From assembly GCA_903845935.1 (NCBI GenBank), contig CAIMZI010000039.1, positions 1-60,147 of the forward strand: DNA of 60,147 nt, in the 5' to 3' direction. Below are positions 1 to 8,464 of this stretch, piece by piece; within the stretch, counting starts at the first letter, position 1, and the number at the start of each line of letters is the position of its first letter. A program made the position numbers and the translations under genes. The notes below the pieces were generated by a model. That model saw only the letters and a list, made by a program, of their open reading frames with translations. It made no database searches and had not been told where the DNA came from. Source of the stretch: an uncultured beta proteobacterium. GTDB taxonomy: Bacteria > Pseudomonadota > Gammaproteobacteria > Burkholderiales > Burkholderiaceae_C.

Positions 1-122
1 GATCTGCCGGGGCCTTGAGCCCCCTAAAGAGTCGTTCAAGACCAGGACGTTGATAGGTCAGGTGTGGAAGCGCAGTAATGCGTTAAGCTAACTGATACTA
101 ATTGCTCGTGCGGCTTGACCCT
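1..122 (+). rRNA. 23S rRNA, 3' end (partial)
   Basis: The first 120 or so bases match the conserved end of bacterial 23S rRNA: the GTTGATAGG segment, AAGCGCAGTAATGCGTTAAG, and the final helix strand ending GGCTTGACC, which pairs with the start of the gene outside this window. The 3' end at about 122 is placed by analogy with the E. coli terminus and may be off by a few bases. The wording of the tail is typical of betaproteobacteria. The rest of the gene lies upstream. Confidence 0.93.
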
Positions 123-289
123 ATAACTTTGATTCACGTAATGCAGAAATGCAAAAAAGTGTCTCAAGGACTAGTTATGCCAAGTTGACGCATTCAAAAT
201 CCAGGACTAATTCCCCTGGTGTCGAAAGACAAGCTGATTAGCTCTATAAATTGGTCCGGTTGACTTCAGTCAGCCAGACAAAAAGTTTA

Positions 290-404
290 TGCCTGACGAC
301 CATAGCGACGTGGTACCACTCCTTCCCATCCCGAACAGGACAGTGAAACGCGTCAGCGCCGATGATAGTGCGGGTTCCCGTGTGAAAGTAGGTCATCGTC
401 AGGC
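290..404 (+). rRNA. rrf: 5S rRNA
   Basis: A full 5S rRNA of about 115 nt. The terminal stem is formed by TGCCTGACGAC at the start and GTCATCGTCAGGC at the end. The internal landmarks CCACTCCTTCCCATCCCGAACAG-type loop B/C and the GTGAAACGCGTCAGCGCCGATGATAGTG segment are present. It follows the 23S tail by about 165 bases of spacer in which I see no tRNA. It is the last gene of the rRNA operon. Confidence 0.95.
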
Positions 405-415
405 TAATTACAGTG

Positions 416-456
416 AAAAATCCCTCTCAGGAAACTGAGAGGGATTTTTTTTTGGC
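416..456 (+). terminator. Intrinsic terminator of the rRNA operon
   Basis: A perfect 12-bp stem (AATCCCTCTCAG / CTGAGAGGGATT) with a GAAA tetraloop is followed by a run of eight or more T. It lies 12 bases after 5S and before the convergent minus-strand gene at 475-1203. The A-rich left flank means it may also stop transcription arriving from the right. Confidence 0.93.
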
Positions 457-474
457 AAAAAATTGTTCGCCACT

Positions 475-1203
475 TTAAATTGGTTTTTTCAATAGCGCCA
501 GAGCATCGTTTTGTTGGGCATCAAACATTGCGGCTATCCAGGCGTTTTCACGATATTCAATGGTGCGTAAAAATTGATCTGCCTGACCATTGGTACGCGC
601 CATGGTGGCAAATAGTTTGAATCCTCGCTCCAAAAACTGTTGCAGTGACTCCAAACCTGAATTGGCAGCTGGACTACGCATCAACTTCAGCAGTAACGAA
701 AGGCCGGGCATGCGAGTTAAATCTACTAACTTGTGCCCAATGACCAGTACCGTATCCAGTTGATGCTGGCGATCGATTCTTCTACCGACCGCACGCCAAG
801 CAGTGAGATAGAGGGTCGCATCGTCTGGAGATGGGTCCTGGACCCTGCACTCCATAGCCATTGAGAAGTCTAGTTCCTCGGTCAATGCGTGTAACTGCGC
901 CAGAGCAAGCACGGTACCCACCACCGACATAGGAAAAATGGTGGTCAAGGTTCCGGCAATCCGAGCGAATTGCACATCCCGGGCGCAGTAGTCCGCTTCG
1001 CCATAGAGCTCTTCCAGAAAGAAGCGCGAGGCGTCACCAAATACCGATGACGCCAACAGATCCGCATAGCAGCTCTGGAAGCGAGCTGCCTGAAAGCGCT
1101 TTACCCGCTTGACAGCGTCAGCAAGCAAAGGAGAGGCCTGGGCACTTTCGCGCAACGCGAACACCTGGTCAATCGAGTCCCGAATCGCTTTGGCGTGGTC
1201 CAT
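475..1203 (-). CDS. FFLEELY-motif protein of unknown function
   Basis: A 242-residue soluble, mostly alpha-helical protein with no signal peptide. Residues 61-68 read FFLEELYG, the motif after which this uncharacterised proteobacterial family is named; the motif sits in a helix followed by EADYCARDVQFARI. Nothing in the sequence points to an enzyme activity. The gene is convergent with the rRNA operon and divergent from corC. The ATG at 1203 is used; no convincing ribosome binding site precedes it. The family assignment rests on the motif; the function is unknown. Confidence 0.8.
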   Translation of the reverse strand: MDHAKAIRDSIDQVFALRESAQASPLLADAVKRVKRFQAARFQSCYADLLASSVFGDASRFFLEELYGEADYCARDVQFARIAGTLTTIFPMSVVGTVLALAQLHALTEELDFSMAMECRVQDPSPDDATLYLTAWRAVGRRIDRQHQLDTVLVIGHKLVDLTRMPGLSLLLKLMRSPAANSGLESLQQFLERGFKLFATMARTNGQADQFLRTIEYRENAWIAAMFDAQQNDALALLKKPI

Positions 1204-1348
1204 GGTCGATGCAGTTTAGCGAATAGTCAGAAGAGCCAACAGACAAAAAAGTCCTTGAGTCAGACACAAGTCTTCGCGATGCGCATGCTTCTGATTGGGG
1301 CAGGGCAAGCAAATCCGCTATCCTAGGCATATCTTCACAACAGGCTCA

Positions 1349-2233
1349 GTGCCAATTCACCACGTGTCAGACCCTCATCCCGCGCGCCACAGCGAAAAAG
1401 AAGACAAGCGTACCTTTCTTCAAAAGCTGGCCGAGTTCATTCATCCAGGCCCAGACTCGACCGACGAACTGATTGAAACTCTGGCCGAGGCGCAGGACAA
1501 CAACATTATTGGCGCGGAGTCTCGGCTGATGCTGGAAGGCGTGATCCGAATGGCCGACATGACTGCCGGCGACGTGATGGTACCCGCGACCCGCATGGAT
1601 TTCCTGGACATTGGTTCCAGCATGGATGAGCTGATGCACCAGGTGATTGACGCTGCGCATTCACGCTTCCCGGTGTTTGAGGGCGAGCGCGAAAACATCA
1701 GAGGCATCCTGATGGCAAAGGACCTGCTCAAACTGCAACGCGCTCCGGAGCTCAACATCCGCGCCCTGATTCGGCCCGCTGTTTTTGTGCCGGAGTCCAA
1801 GGGACTCAACGATTTATTGCGCGACTTTCGGGGCAACCGCAATCACTTGGCCATCGTCATTGACGAATTTGGCCGCGTGGCAGGCTTGATCACTATTGAA
1901 GATGTGCTGGAGCAAATCGTCGGTGAGATCGAAGACGAATTCGACATGCCAGAGGACGAGGGCGATATTTTTGCCTTGCCCGATCGGACCTACCGCGTTA
2001 GCGGGGACACCCCTATCGAACGCTTTAACGATGCCTTCGATGTGGTGCTCAGCGGTGACGATCCGGAGGACCACTTTGATACGGTTGGCGGTTTGATTGC
2101 CCATGACATGGGCCACGTTCCCAAGCGAGGAGAGCGTCATTCGCTGGGTGGGCTGGATTTTGTCGTGCTGCACACCAAGGGCGGTGCGGTAAGGTGGTTC
2201 AAGGTCTCGACAAGCCCAGTGCCAACGGCCTGA
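1349..2233 (+). CDS. corC: CorC/YbeX-type CBS-domain protein (Mg/Co efflux family)
   Basis: A soluble CorC-type protein with an acidic N-terminus, a CBS pair at about residues 55-185 (core VMVPATRMDFLD and the second repeat ending IVIDEFGRVAGLITIEDV), and a C-terminal transporter-associated domain. It lacks the membrane DUF21 domain of the larger HlyC/CNNM relatives. E. coli CorC has been tied to magnesium/cobalt efflux, but the molecular role is debated. The reading frame is open from a TTG at 1295. I prefer the GTG at 1349 because it gives 294 residues, almost the E. coli length of 292, with a weak ACAGG upstream. It is followed directly by lnt, the conserved ybeX-lnt pair. Confidence 0.88.
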   Translation: MPIHHVSDPHPARHSEKEDKRTFLQKLAEFIHPGPDSTDELIETLAEAQDNNIIGAESRLMLEGVIRMADMTAGDVMVPATRMDFLDIGSSMDELMHQVIDAAHSRFPVFEGERENIRGILMAKDLLKLQRAPELNIRALIRPAVFVPESKGLNDLLRDFRGNRNHLAIVIDEFGRVAGLITIEDVLEQIVGEIEDEFDMPEDEGDIFALPDRTYRVSGDTPIERFNDAFDVVLSGDDPEDHFDTVGGLIAHDMGHVPKRGERHSLGGLDFVVLHTKGGAVRWFKVSTSPVPTA

Positions 2234-2238
2234 GGCGC

Positions 2239-3825
2239 ATGTTTTCAGCATATCGCCGCAGGAAGTGGGCCTGCGCTGTGGGCTTGGGCCTGATGCTGAT
2301 TGTGGCGGGCAGTACCGCTGCCGCGGCAGTATGCTGGCCGTTTACCTTCCTGTTGATGCAGGGGCAGCCGGTCTGGTGCTTGCAAATTCTGGCGATGCTG
2401 CCCTTGTTGCTGGCCTTGCACCGCAGTGGCAGCGCTCGCCAGGCCTTCGGCATGGGCGCGTTGTTTGCCACCGCCTGGCTGTGCGCCACGTTCTGGTGGC
2501 TGTATATCGCGATGCACACGATTGGCGGCTTGCCTGCGCCGCTTTCGTTGTTTGGGCTGTTGGGCTTGGCGGCCACGCTTGCCCTGTATTACGCGGCAGC
2601 GGGCTTGCTGTATTGGCAGATCGCCGCCCAGCGTGCCACACAGCCCGCGTGGGCTTGCCTCTCATTCTCCGCACTCTGGACCATGGCTGAGATGGCGCGT
2701 GGTACCTGGATGACCGGTTTTGGTTGGGGCGCTATGGCTTATGCCCATGCGGATGGCCCGCTGTCGCTCTGGATTCCGCTGGTCGGAGCCTATGGTGTGG
2801 GCGCGCTTGCCGCATGGTGTGCAGCATCCTTGGCACTGCTGAACAAAGCCAGCTGGAAGCACCGTGCGGCCCTGATCTGCTTGCTGTTGGCCGGCATGCT
2901 ATGCACACCTTATCAAGCCACTTCATCGACCGGATCTCTGTCTGTGACCCTGCTGCAGGGCAATATTCCCCAGGACGAGAAATTTGAAACTGGAACCGGT
3001 GTACCTGCCTCGCTCAAGTGGTACGCCGAACACATGTATCAGCACCCAGTTGATCTGGTCGTTGCACCCGAGACCGCCATTCCCTTGTTGCCCCAGGACC
3101 TGCCCGACGACTATTGGGCTGGGCTGAGAGCGCAAGTTGCCAATGGCCACAGCGCCTTGCTCACCGGCATTCCCCTTGGCGACTACACGCAGGGTTATAC
3201 CAATTCAGTAATCTTCCTCCGCCCGGAATCGACACAAATCTGGAGCTACGACAAGCATCACCTGGTTCCCTTTGGCGAATTCATTCCACCGATGTTCAAG
3301 TGGTTCACCCGCATGATGCACATCCCGCTGGGAGACTTCAATCGTGGCGCTATCGGTCAGCCCTCTTTTGCCTGGAAGGGCCAACGCATCGCTCCGAACA
3401 TTTGCTACGAAGATTTGTTTGGCGAGGAGTTGGGTGCACGTTTCATAAACCCGACCTTGTCTCCTACGGTGTTTGCCAACGTCAGCAACCTGGGTTGGTT
3501 TGGTGATAGCACGGCCATAGACCAGCATGTGCAAATTTCACGCTACCGAGCACTGGAGTTTCAGCGGCCCTTTATTCGTGCCACCAACACCGGTGCGACG
3601 GTCATCATTGACCACCAAGGCCGGGTGACGGCGGCGCTGCCGCGTTTGACCCAAGGGGTGCTGGATGGTGTGGTCGAAGGGCGCGCCGGCACGACAGCGT
3701 TTGCCTGGTGGGTGGCACGCTTTGGGCTCTGGCCATTGTGGATAGTCTCGCTGGGGGCGGTGGTCGCAGCCTGGCGGTCTGGCGTGTCACGTGACGTACA
3801 TCGCAAGCATCGCAGGCCCTACTAG
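2239..3825 (+). CDS. lnt: Apolipoprotein N-acyltransferase
   Basis: Transfers the third acyl chain from phospholipid to the N-terminal cysteine of lipoproteins in the inner membrane. The 528-residue protein has several hydrophobic segments up to about residue 225, then a nitrilase-fold periplasmic domain. The catalytic triad is visible as Glu278 (VVAPETA), Lys339 (YDKHH) and Cys389 (NICYEDLFGEE). The ATG at 2239 is chosen over an in-frame GTG at 2194 because TGAGG lies four bases upstream and the protein then begins at the basic stretch before the first membrane helix. It starts five bases after the corC stop, so the two are probably co-transcribed. Confidence 0.95.
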   Translation: MFSAYRRRKWACAVGLGLMLIVAGSTAAAAVCWPFTFLLMQGQPVWCLQILAMLPLLLALHRSGSARQAFGMGALFATAWLCATFWWLYIAMHTIGGLPAPLSLFGLLGLAATLALYYAAAGLLYWQIAAQRATQPAWACLSFSALWTMAEMARGTWMTGFGWGAMAYAHADGPLSLWIPLVGAYGVGALAAWCAASLALLNKASWKHRAALICLLLAGMLCTPYQATSSTGSLSVTLLQGNIPQDEKFETGTGVPASLKWYAEHMYQHPVDLVVAPETAIPLLPQDLPDDYWAGLRAQVANGHSALLTGIPLGDYTQGYTNSVIFLRPESTQIWSYDKHHLVPFGEFIPPMFKWFTRMMHIPLGDFNRGAIGQPSFAWKGQRIAPNICYEDLFGEELGARFINPTLSPTVFANVSNLGWFGDSTAIDQHVQISRYRALEFQRPFIRATNTGATVIIDHQGRVTAALPRLTQGVLDGVVEGRAGTTAFAWWVARFGLWPLWIVSLGAVVAAWRSGVSRDVHRKHRRPY

Positions 3826-3831
3826 GCGCTA

Positions 3832-3888
3832 GCGCAACTGTCGTGTAAACCCTCCCCGTAGAATGGAGGGTTTACACGACAGTTGCGC
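3832..3888. promoter_or_regulatory. Perfect 24-bp inverted repeat before glyQ
   Basis: The left arm 3832-3855 (starts GCGCAACTGTCG, ends AAACCCTCC) and right arm 3865-3888 are exact reverse complements, separated by the 9-base loop CCGTAGAAT. The loop contains TAGAAT at 3859-3864, a plausible -10 hexamer. The right arm ends 17 bases before the glyQ start. No T run follows the stem, so it is not a standard intrinsic terminator. It could be a processing or attenuation hairpin, or an operator around the glyQ promoter. The function is inferred only from position. Confidence 0.6.
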
Positions 3889-3905
3889 GCAGCCCGCCTC
3901 ACACC

Positions 3906-4832
3906 ATGCTCACCTTTCAGCAAATCATTCTCAAACTGCAGGACTACTGGGCCGCCCAAGGCTGCGCACTGCTGCAACCTTACGACATGGAAGTGGGGGC
4001 CGGTACCTCTCACACCGCCACCTTTTTGCGTGCGATTGGTCCAGAGCCATGGCGGGCCGCCTATGTGCAACCCAGCCGTCGCCCCAAGGACGGCCGCTAT
4101 GGCGAGAATCCCAACCGACTGCAGCAATACTACCAATACCAGGTGGTGCTCAAGCCAGCGCCCAGCAACATCCTGGAGCTGTACCTGGGTTCGCTTGAGG
4201 CTCTGGGCTTCGATTTGAAAAAGAACGACATCCGCTTTGTCGAGGACGACTGGGAAAACCCGACCTTGGGTGCCTGGGGCCTGGGCTGGGAAGTCTGGCT
4301 CAACGGCATGGAGGTGACGCAATTCACCTATTTCCAGCAGGTGGGTGGCATTGACTGCAAGCCTGCCACTGGCGAAATCACCTACGGCCTGGAGCGTCTG
4401 GCCATGTACCTGCAGGGCGTGGACAACGTCTACAACCTGGTATGGACCGACGGCGGATCAGCGTCTGGGGCAAAAATCCTGTATGGAGATGTGTACAAGC
4501 AAAACGAGGTGGAGCAATCCACCTACAACTTCGAGCACAGCGACGCCGATTTTCTATTCACTGCCTTCACGGCGCACGAAAATCAGGCCAAGCATTTGAT
4601 TTCAGTGCAACTGGCACTGCCGGCCTATGAGCAGGTGCTCAAGTGCGCCCACAGCTTCAACCTGTTGGACGCGCGGGGCGCCATCAGCGTGACCGAGCGC
4701 GCCGCCTACATAGGCCGCATCCGCAACCTGGCGCGGGCAGTTGCGCAAAGCTATTACGAGAGTCGCGAGCGCCTGGGCTTCCCCATGGCACCGCGCGCAT
4801 GGGTAGAGCAAATGACCAAGAAGGCCGCATAA
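3906..4832 (+). CDS. glyQ: Glycyl-tRNA synthetase alpha subunit
   Basis: Catalytic subunit of the alpha2beta2 class II glycyl-tRNA synthetase, charging tRNA-Gly in the cytoplasm. The 308 residues match the usual length of about 300. Hallmarks are [19 protein letters not shown] at the N-terminus, the block [20 protein letters not shown], and [18 protein letters not shown]. The stop is separated by only two bases from the beta-subunit start. The upstream region holds a large inverted repeat. Confidence 0.98.
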   Translation: MLTFQQIILKLQDYWAAQGCALLQPYDMEVGAGTSHTATFLRAIGPEPWRAAYVQPSRRPKDGRYGENPNRLQQYYQYQVVLKPAPSNILELYLGSLEALGFDLKKNDIRFVEDDWENPTLGAWGLGWEVWLNGMEVTQFTYFQQVGGIDCKPATGEITYGLERLAMYLQGVDNVYNLVWTDGGSASGAKILYGDVYKQNEVEQSTYNFEHSDADFLFTAFTAHENQAKHLISVQLALPAYEQVLKCAHSFNLLDARGAISVTERAAYIGRIRNLARAVAQSYYESRERLGFPMAPRAWVEQMTKKAA

Positions 4833-4834
4833 AA

Positions 4835-6982
4835 ATGACAACTAACAACCTGCTGCTCGAACTGTTTGTAGAAGAGCTGCCGCCCAAGGCGCTGAAGAAA
4901 TTGGGCGAGGCCTTTGCAACCGTACTTGCCGACTCGCTCAAGAGCCAAGGTCTGGCCGCGTCTGACGCTGTCGTCACCCACTTCGCTTCACCACGCCGTC
5001 TGGCCGTGCATGTAACTGCAGTTGCTGCGCAAGCCGCCGACAAGGCGGTCTCCGCCAAGTTGATGCCAGTGAGCGTGGGCCTGAACCCGCAAGGGCAAGC
5101 CACACCCGCGCTGTTGAAAAAACTGGCTGCCCTGGGGGCCGATGCCAGCGTGGTGCCCGGTCTCAAGCGTGCGATGGATGGCAAGGCCGATGCCTTGTTT
5201 TTCGAGAGCATGGTCACCGGTGTGACGCTTAAGGACGGCCTGCAAAAAGCCCTGGAAGAGACGCTAGCCAAGCTGCCCATCCCCAAGGTGATGATTTATC
5301 AACTGGGTGCCGAGAGCGATTGCGAGCTACCGGGCTGGACCAGCGTCAGCTTCGTGCGCCCGGCCCACAGCCTGCTGGCCCTGCATGGCAGCGACGTTGT
5401 GCCGGTCAGCGTACTGGGCCTCAAGGCCGGCAACACGACCCAAGGCCATCGCTTTGAGGCCGCTGTCTCGCCGGTCGCCATTGCCAACGCCGACAGCTAT
5501 GCACAGACCTTGCGTACCGATGGTGCGGTCATCGCCAGCTTTGCCGAGCGCCGCGCCGAGATCGTGCGCCAGCTCGCTGCGGCCGCCGCCAAGCTGGGCC
5601 ATGGCGCCCGCGCCATTGAAGACGATGCCCTGCTGGATGAAGTCACCGGTCTGGTCGAGCGCCCCAACGTGCTGGTCTGCAGCTTTGAAGAGCAGTTCCT
5701 GGCCGTGCCACAGGAATGCCTGATCCTGACCATGAAGGCGAATCAGAAATACTTTCCGCTGCTGGACGCCCAGGGTCGCCTGAGCAACCAGTTCCTGGTG
5801 GTCAGCAACATCAGCCCCGAAGATGCCAGCGCTGTGATCGGCGGCAACGAGCGCGTGGTGCGCCCGCGCCTGGCCGATGCCAAGTTCTTCTTTGACCAGG
5901 ACCGCAAAAAGACGCTGGAGTCACGCGTGGCAGGCCTGTCCAAGGTGGTTTACCACAACAAGCTTGGCAGCCAAGGTGAGCGGCTGGAACGGGTGCGCGA
6001 CATTGCCCGGGTGATCGTCGATTTGCTGGCCCGATCCGGCGAGCTGCAGACCGAGTCGCTGGCCGCGCAGGCCGATGCCGCAGCGCGCCTGGCCAAGACC
6101 GATCTGGTCACCGACATGGTGGGCGAATTCCCTGAGTTGCAAGGCATCATGGGCGGCTACTACGCGCGCCATGACGGCCTGGGCGAAGATGTGGCCGTGG
6201 CCATCGAAGACCATTACAAGCCGCGCTTTGCCGGTGACACCCTGCCGCGCAACGACGCGGGCGTGGCCGTGGCCCTGGCCGACAAGCTGGAGACCCTGGT
6301 CGGCATGTTCGGCATCGGCAATCTGCCCACCGGCGACAAGGACCCGTTTGCCCTGCGTCGCCATGCGCTGGGCGTGATCCGCATGCTGGTCGAAAAAGAC
6401 CTACCGCTGGACCTGAGCCTGCTGCTGCCCGCTGCCGTGCCCGCCTTCGGTGCATTGATCAGCGACGCGACACCGGCGCTGGCCGATTTCTTCTACGACC
6501 GGCTGGCCGGTTCGCTGCGCGAGCAGGGCTATAGCGCGCAAGAAGTAGAGTCCGTGCTGGCCCTGCGTCCCAAACGCCTCGGAGATGTTTCCAAGCGTCT
6601 GCTGGCCGTGCGCGCCTTTGCGGCCCTGCCCGAAAGCGCGGCCCTTGCGGCCGCCAACAAGCGCATAGGCAATATCCTCAAAAAGGCCGATGGCGATGTC
6701 GATCCGCATGTCAGCCCGGTCTTGTTATTGGAAGCGGCCGAGCAGAATCTGCATGCCGCCATGCAAACCGTGCTGCCCATTGCGCAAGCCCAGTGGCAGG
6801 CCGGTGACTACACCGCGTCGCTGCAGACGCTGGCCGAACTGCGCACGCCGGTGGATGCCTTCTTTGAGGACGTAATGGTGAATGCCGAAGCACTGGACCT
6901 GCGCCTGAACCGCCTGGGCCTGCTCAAGAGCCTGCACATCGCCATGAACCGCGTGGCCGATCTCTCCAAACTGGCCAGCTAA
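4835..6982 (+). CDS. glyS: Glycyl-tRNA synthetase beta subunit
   Basis: Non-catalytic, tRNA-binding partner of GlyQ, 715 residues (E. coli 689). It begins TNNLLLELFVEELPPKALK, the conserved GlyS start, and carries the HD-like region and a C-terminal anticodon-binding segment. The open frame continues upstream to 4643 inside glyQ, but the ATG at 4835, two bases after the glyQ stop and in line with the family start, is clearly the true one. Translational coupling with glyQ is likely. Confidence 0.97.
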   Translation: MTTNNLLLELFVEELPPKALKKLGEAFATVLADSLKSQGLAASDAVVTHFASPRRLAVHVTAVAAQAADKAVSAKLMPVSVGLNPQGQATPALLKKLAALGADASVVPGLKRAMDGKADALFFESMVTGVTLKDGLQKALEETLAKLPIPKVMIYQLGAESDCELPGWTSVSFVRPAHSLLALHGSDVVPVSVLGLKAGNTTQGHRFEAAVSPVAIANADSYAQTLRTDGAVIASFAERRAEIVRQLAAAAAKLGHGARAIEDDALLDEVTGLVERPNVLVCSFEEQFLAVPQECLILTMKANQKYFPLLDAQGRLSNQFLVVSNISPEDASAVIGGNERVVRPRLADAKFFFDQDRKKTLESRVAGLSKVVYHNKLGSQGERLERVRDIARVIVDLLARSGELQTESLAAQADAAARLAKTDLVTDMVGEFPELQGIMGGYYARHDGLGEDVAVAIEDHYKPRFAGDTLPRNDAGVAVALADKLETLVGMFGIGNLPTGDKDPFALRRHALGVIRMLVEKDLPLDLSLLLPAAVPAFGALISDATPALADFFYDRLAGSLREQGYSAQEVESVLALRPKRLGDVSKRLLAVRAFAALPESAALAAANKRIGNILKKADGDVDPHVSPVLLLEAAEQNLHAAMQTVLPIAQAQWQAGDYTASLQTLAELRTPVDAFFEDVMVNAEALDLRLNRLGLLKSLHIAMNRVADLSKLAS

Positions 6983-6998
6983 TCCGGATTGCACCGCC

Positions 6999-7544
6999 AT
7001 GAAAATTTGCATACTCGACCGCGACGGCACCATCAACGAAGACAGTGAAGACTATGTCAAGTCGCCGGCCGAGTGGCAGCCGCTGCCCGGCGCGCTGGAG
7101 GCGATTGCCCGCATCAACCATGCCGGCTGGCATGTGGTGGTGGTGACGAATCAGAGTGGCCTGGGGCGTGGCCTGTTTGATATGAGTTCGCTCAACGCCA
7201 TGCACGCCAAGATGCACGAAATGCTGGCCGCCGTGGGCGGGCGCATCGATGCCATCTTCTATTGCCCGCACGCGCCGGAAGACCACTGCAACTGCCGCAA
7301 GCCGGCACCGGGCCTGTACGAACAGATTGCCGAGCGCTATGGCATGGACCTCACCGGCATGCCCACCGTGGGCGACTCGGTGCGCGATCTGGTGGCTGGC
7401 ACCGCTGTTGGCTGTGCGCCGCACCTGGTGCTGACCGGCAAGTCCGCTGCCTACCGTGGCCGCGAACTGCCCGAAGGCTTTCCGCCCGGCACCCTGGTGC
7501 ATGAAGACCTGGCGGCCTTTGCCCAGCATCTGGTCAGCCAGTAA
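6999..7544 (+). CDS. gmhB: D-glycero-beta-D-manno-heptose-1,7-bisphosphate 7-phosphatase
   Basis: HAD-type phosphatase that removes the C7 phosphate in ADP-heptose synthesis for the lipopolysaccharide core. The 181-residue protein has the nucleophile motif DRDGT (Asp7 and Asp9), the VTNQSG motif II, and the GmhB-specific zinc site formed by Cys89, His91, Cys97 and Cys99 (CPHAPEDHCNCRKP). It follows glyS by 16 bases. In several relatives a plsC-like acyltransferase gene follows gmhB; here the YgjP-like gene comes next. Confidence 0.95.
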   Translation: MKICILDRDGTINEDSEDYVKSPAEWQPLPGALEAIARINHAGWHVVVVTNQSGLGRGLFDMSSLNAMHAKMHEMLAAVGGRIDAIFYCPHAPEDHCNCRKPAPGLYEQIAERYGMDLTGMPTVGDSVRDLVAGTAVGCAPHLVLTGKSAAYRGRELPEGFPPGTLVHEDLAAFAQHLVSQ

Positions 7545-7588
7545 GGCGAGCGCCCCAGTCCCTAAAGCTAGATTCGCGGATTGAACCC

Positions 7589-8464
7589 ATGTTGCCGCTC
7601 TTGCGTTTCACGCTGGATCTGTTTTCGACCGATCCCAAGTTGGCACCGCCCGGTCTGCCGCTGTCTGGTGCCATTGCCCCCGCAGCATTTGCGCATCCGC
7701 AGGCCAACCGTGAGTTGCGCCTGGGCGACGCCGTGGTGGCCTATGCATTTACCCGCGCCAAGCGCAAATCCATAGGTTTTGTGATTGGCCCCGATGGCCT
7801 AGTGGTGCGCGCGCCGCGCTGGACGCCGCTGCACGAGGTGGATGCCGCGCTGCAGGAAAAAAGTGCCTGGATTCTGCGCAAGCTGCAGGAATCACGCGAG
7901 CGCCAGAGCCGCGCCCACAGCGCACAAGTGCAGTGGCGCGATGGCGTGGTGATTCCCTTCTTTGGGCAGAGCATCACCGTGCTGCTGGACCCCACGCACG
8001 GCTTTAGCGGCCGCGGCGCGCAGTTGGAGACGATGGAAGTGGTGGGCCAAGCGGGCGCCGAGGTATTGCCTGCGGAAAAGATTTTGCATGTGGGCCTGTC
8101 CAAGGCCGCCACGGCCGATCAGATTCGCGATGCCGTGCAGGCCTGGTTGATGCGCCAGGCAGCCAGCCACTTCAAACTGCGCATGGAACATTTCGCGCCC
8201 TTGCTGGGCGTGCAGTGGAAAAAGCTGCGCCTGAGCAGTGCCGGCACGCGCTGGGGCAGCGCCAGTGTCGATGGCTCCATCCGACTGAACTGGCGATTGA
8301 TCCATTTTCGCGAGGCGGTGATCGACTATGTGGTGGCGCATGAGCTCAGCCATCTGCGGGAGATGAACCACAGTGCTGCCTTCTGGAGTACCGTGGGCAC
8401 CGTGGTGCCGGATTACCAGCAACTGCGCGCGCAGCTGAAAGAAGACGCTATTCCAAAGTGGTAA
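7589..8464 (+). CDS. YgjP-like (SprT/M48-related) zinc metallohydrolase
   Basis: A 291-residue protein of the YgjP-like (DUF45) family. The zinc motif HELSH is at residues 251-255, with a probable third ligand at His261 (EMNHSAAFW), after the family block RWGSASVDGSIRLNWRLIHF. These proteins are predicted cytoplasmic metalloproteases or nuclease-associated enzymes; the substrate is not established. The C-terminal 17 bases overlap the convergent MBL-fold gene. It is the last gene of the corC-to-gmhB run. Confidence 0.88.
   Translation: MLPLLRFTLDLFSTDPKLAPPGLPLSGAIAPAAFAHPQANRELRLGDAVVAYAFTRAKRKSIGFVIGPDGLVVRAPRWTPLHEVDAALQEKSAWILRKLQESRERQSRAHSAQVQWRDGVVIPFFGQSITVLLDPTHGFSGRGAQLETMEVVGQAGAEVLPAEKILHVGLSKAATADQIRDAVQAWLMRQAASHFKLRMEHFAPLLGVQWKKLRLSSAGTRWGSASVDGSIRLNWRLIHFREAVIDYVVAHELSHLREMNHSAAFWSTVGTVVPDYQQLRAQLKEDAIPKW

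Noticed and set aside
125..289. tRNA gene in the 23S-5S spacer
   Set aside because: No cloverleaf, TTC-loop or CCA-adjacent acceptor stem could be made out.
3826..3905. T-box riboswitch before glyQ
   Set aside because: T-boxes are a Gram-positive type of control and need a T-box sequence and specifier loop; only an inverted repeat is present, in a spacer of 80 bases.
4643..4834. N-terminal extension of glyS inside glyQ
   Set aside because: The extension translates glyQ sequence in another frame and has no place in the GlyS family; the ATG at 4835 fits the conserved N-terminus.
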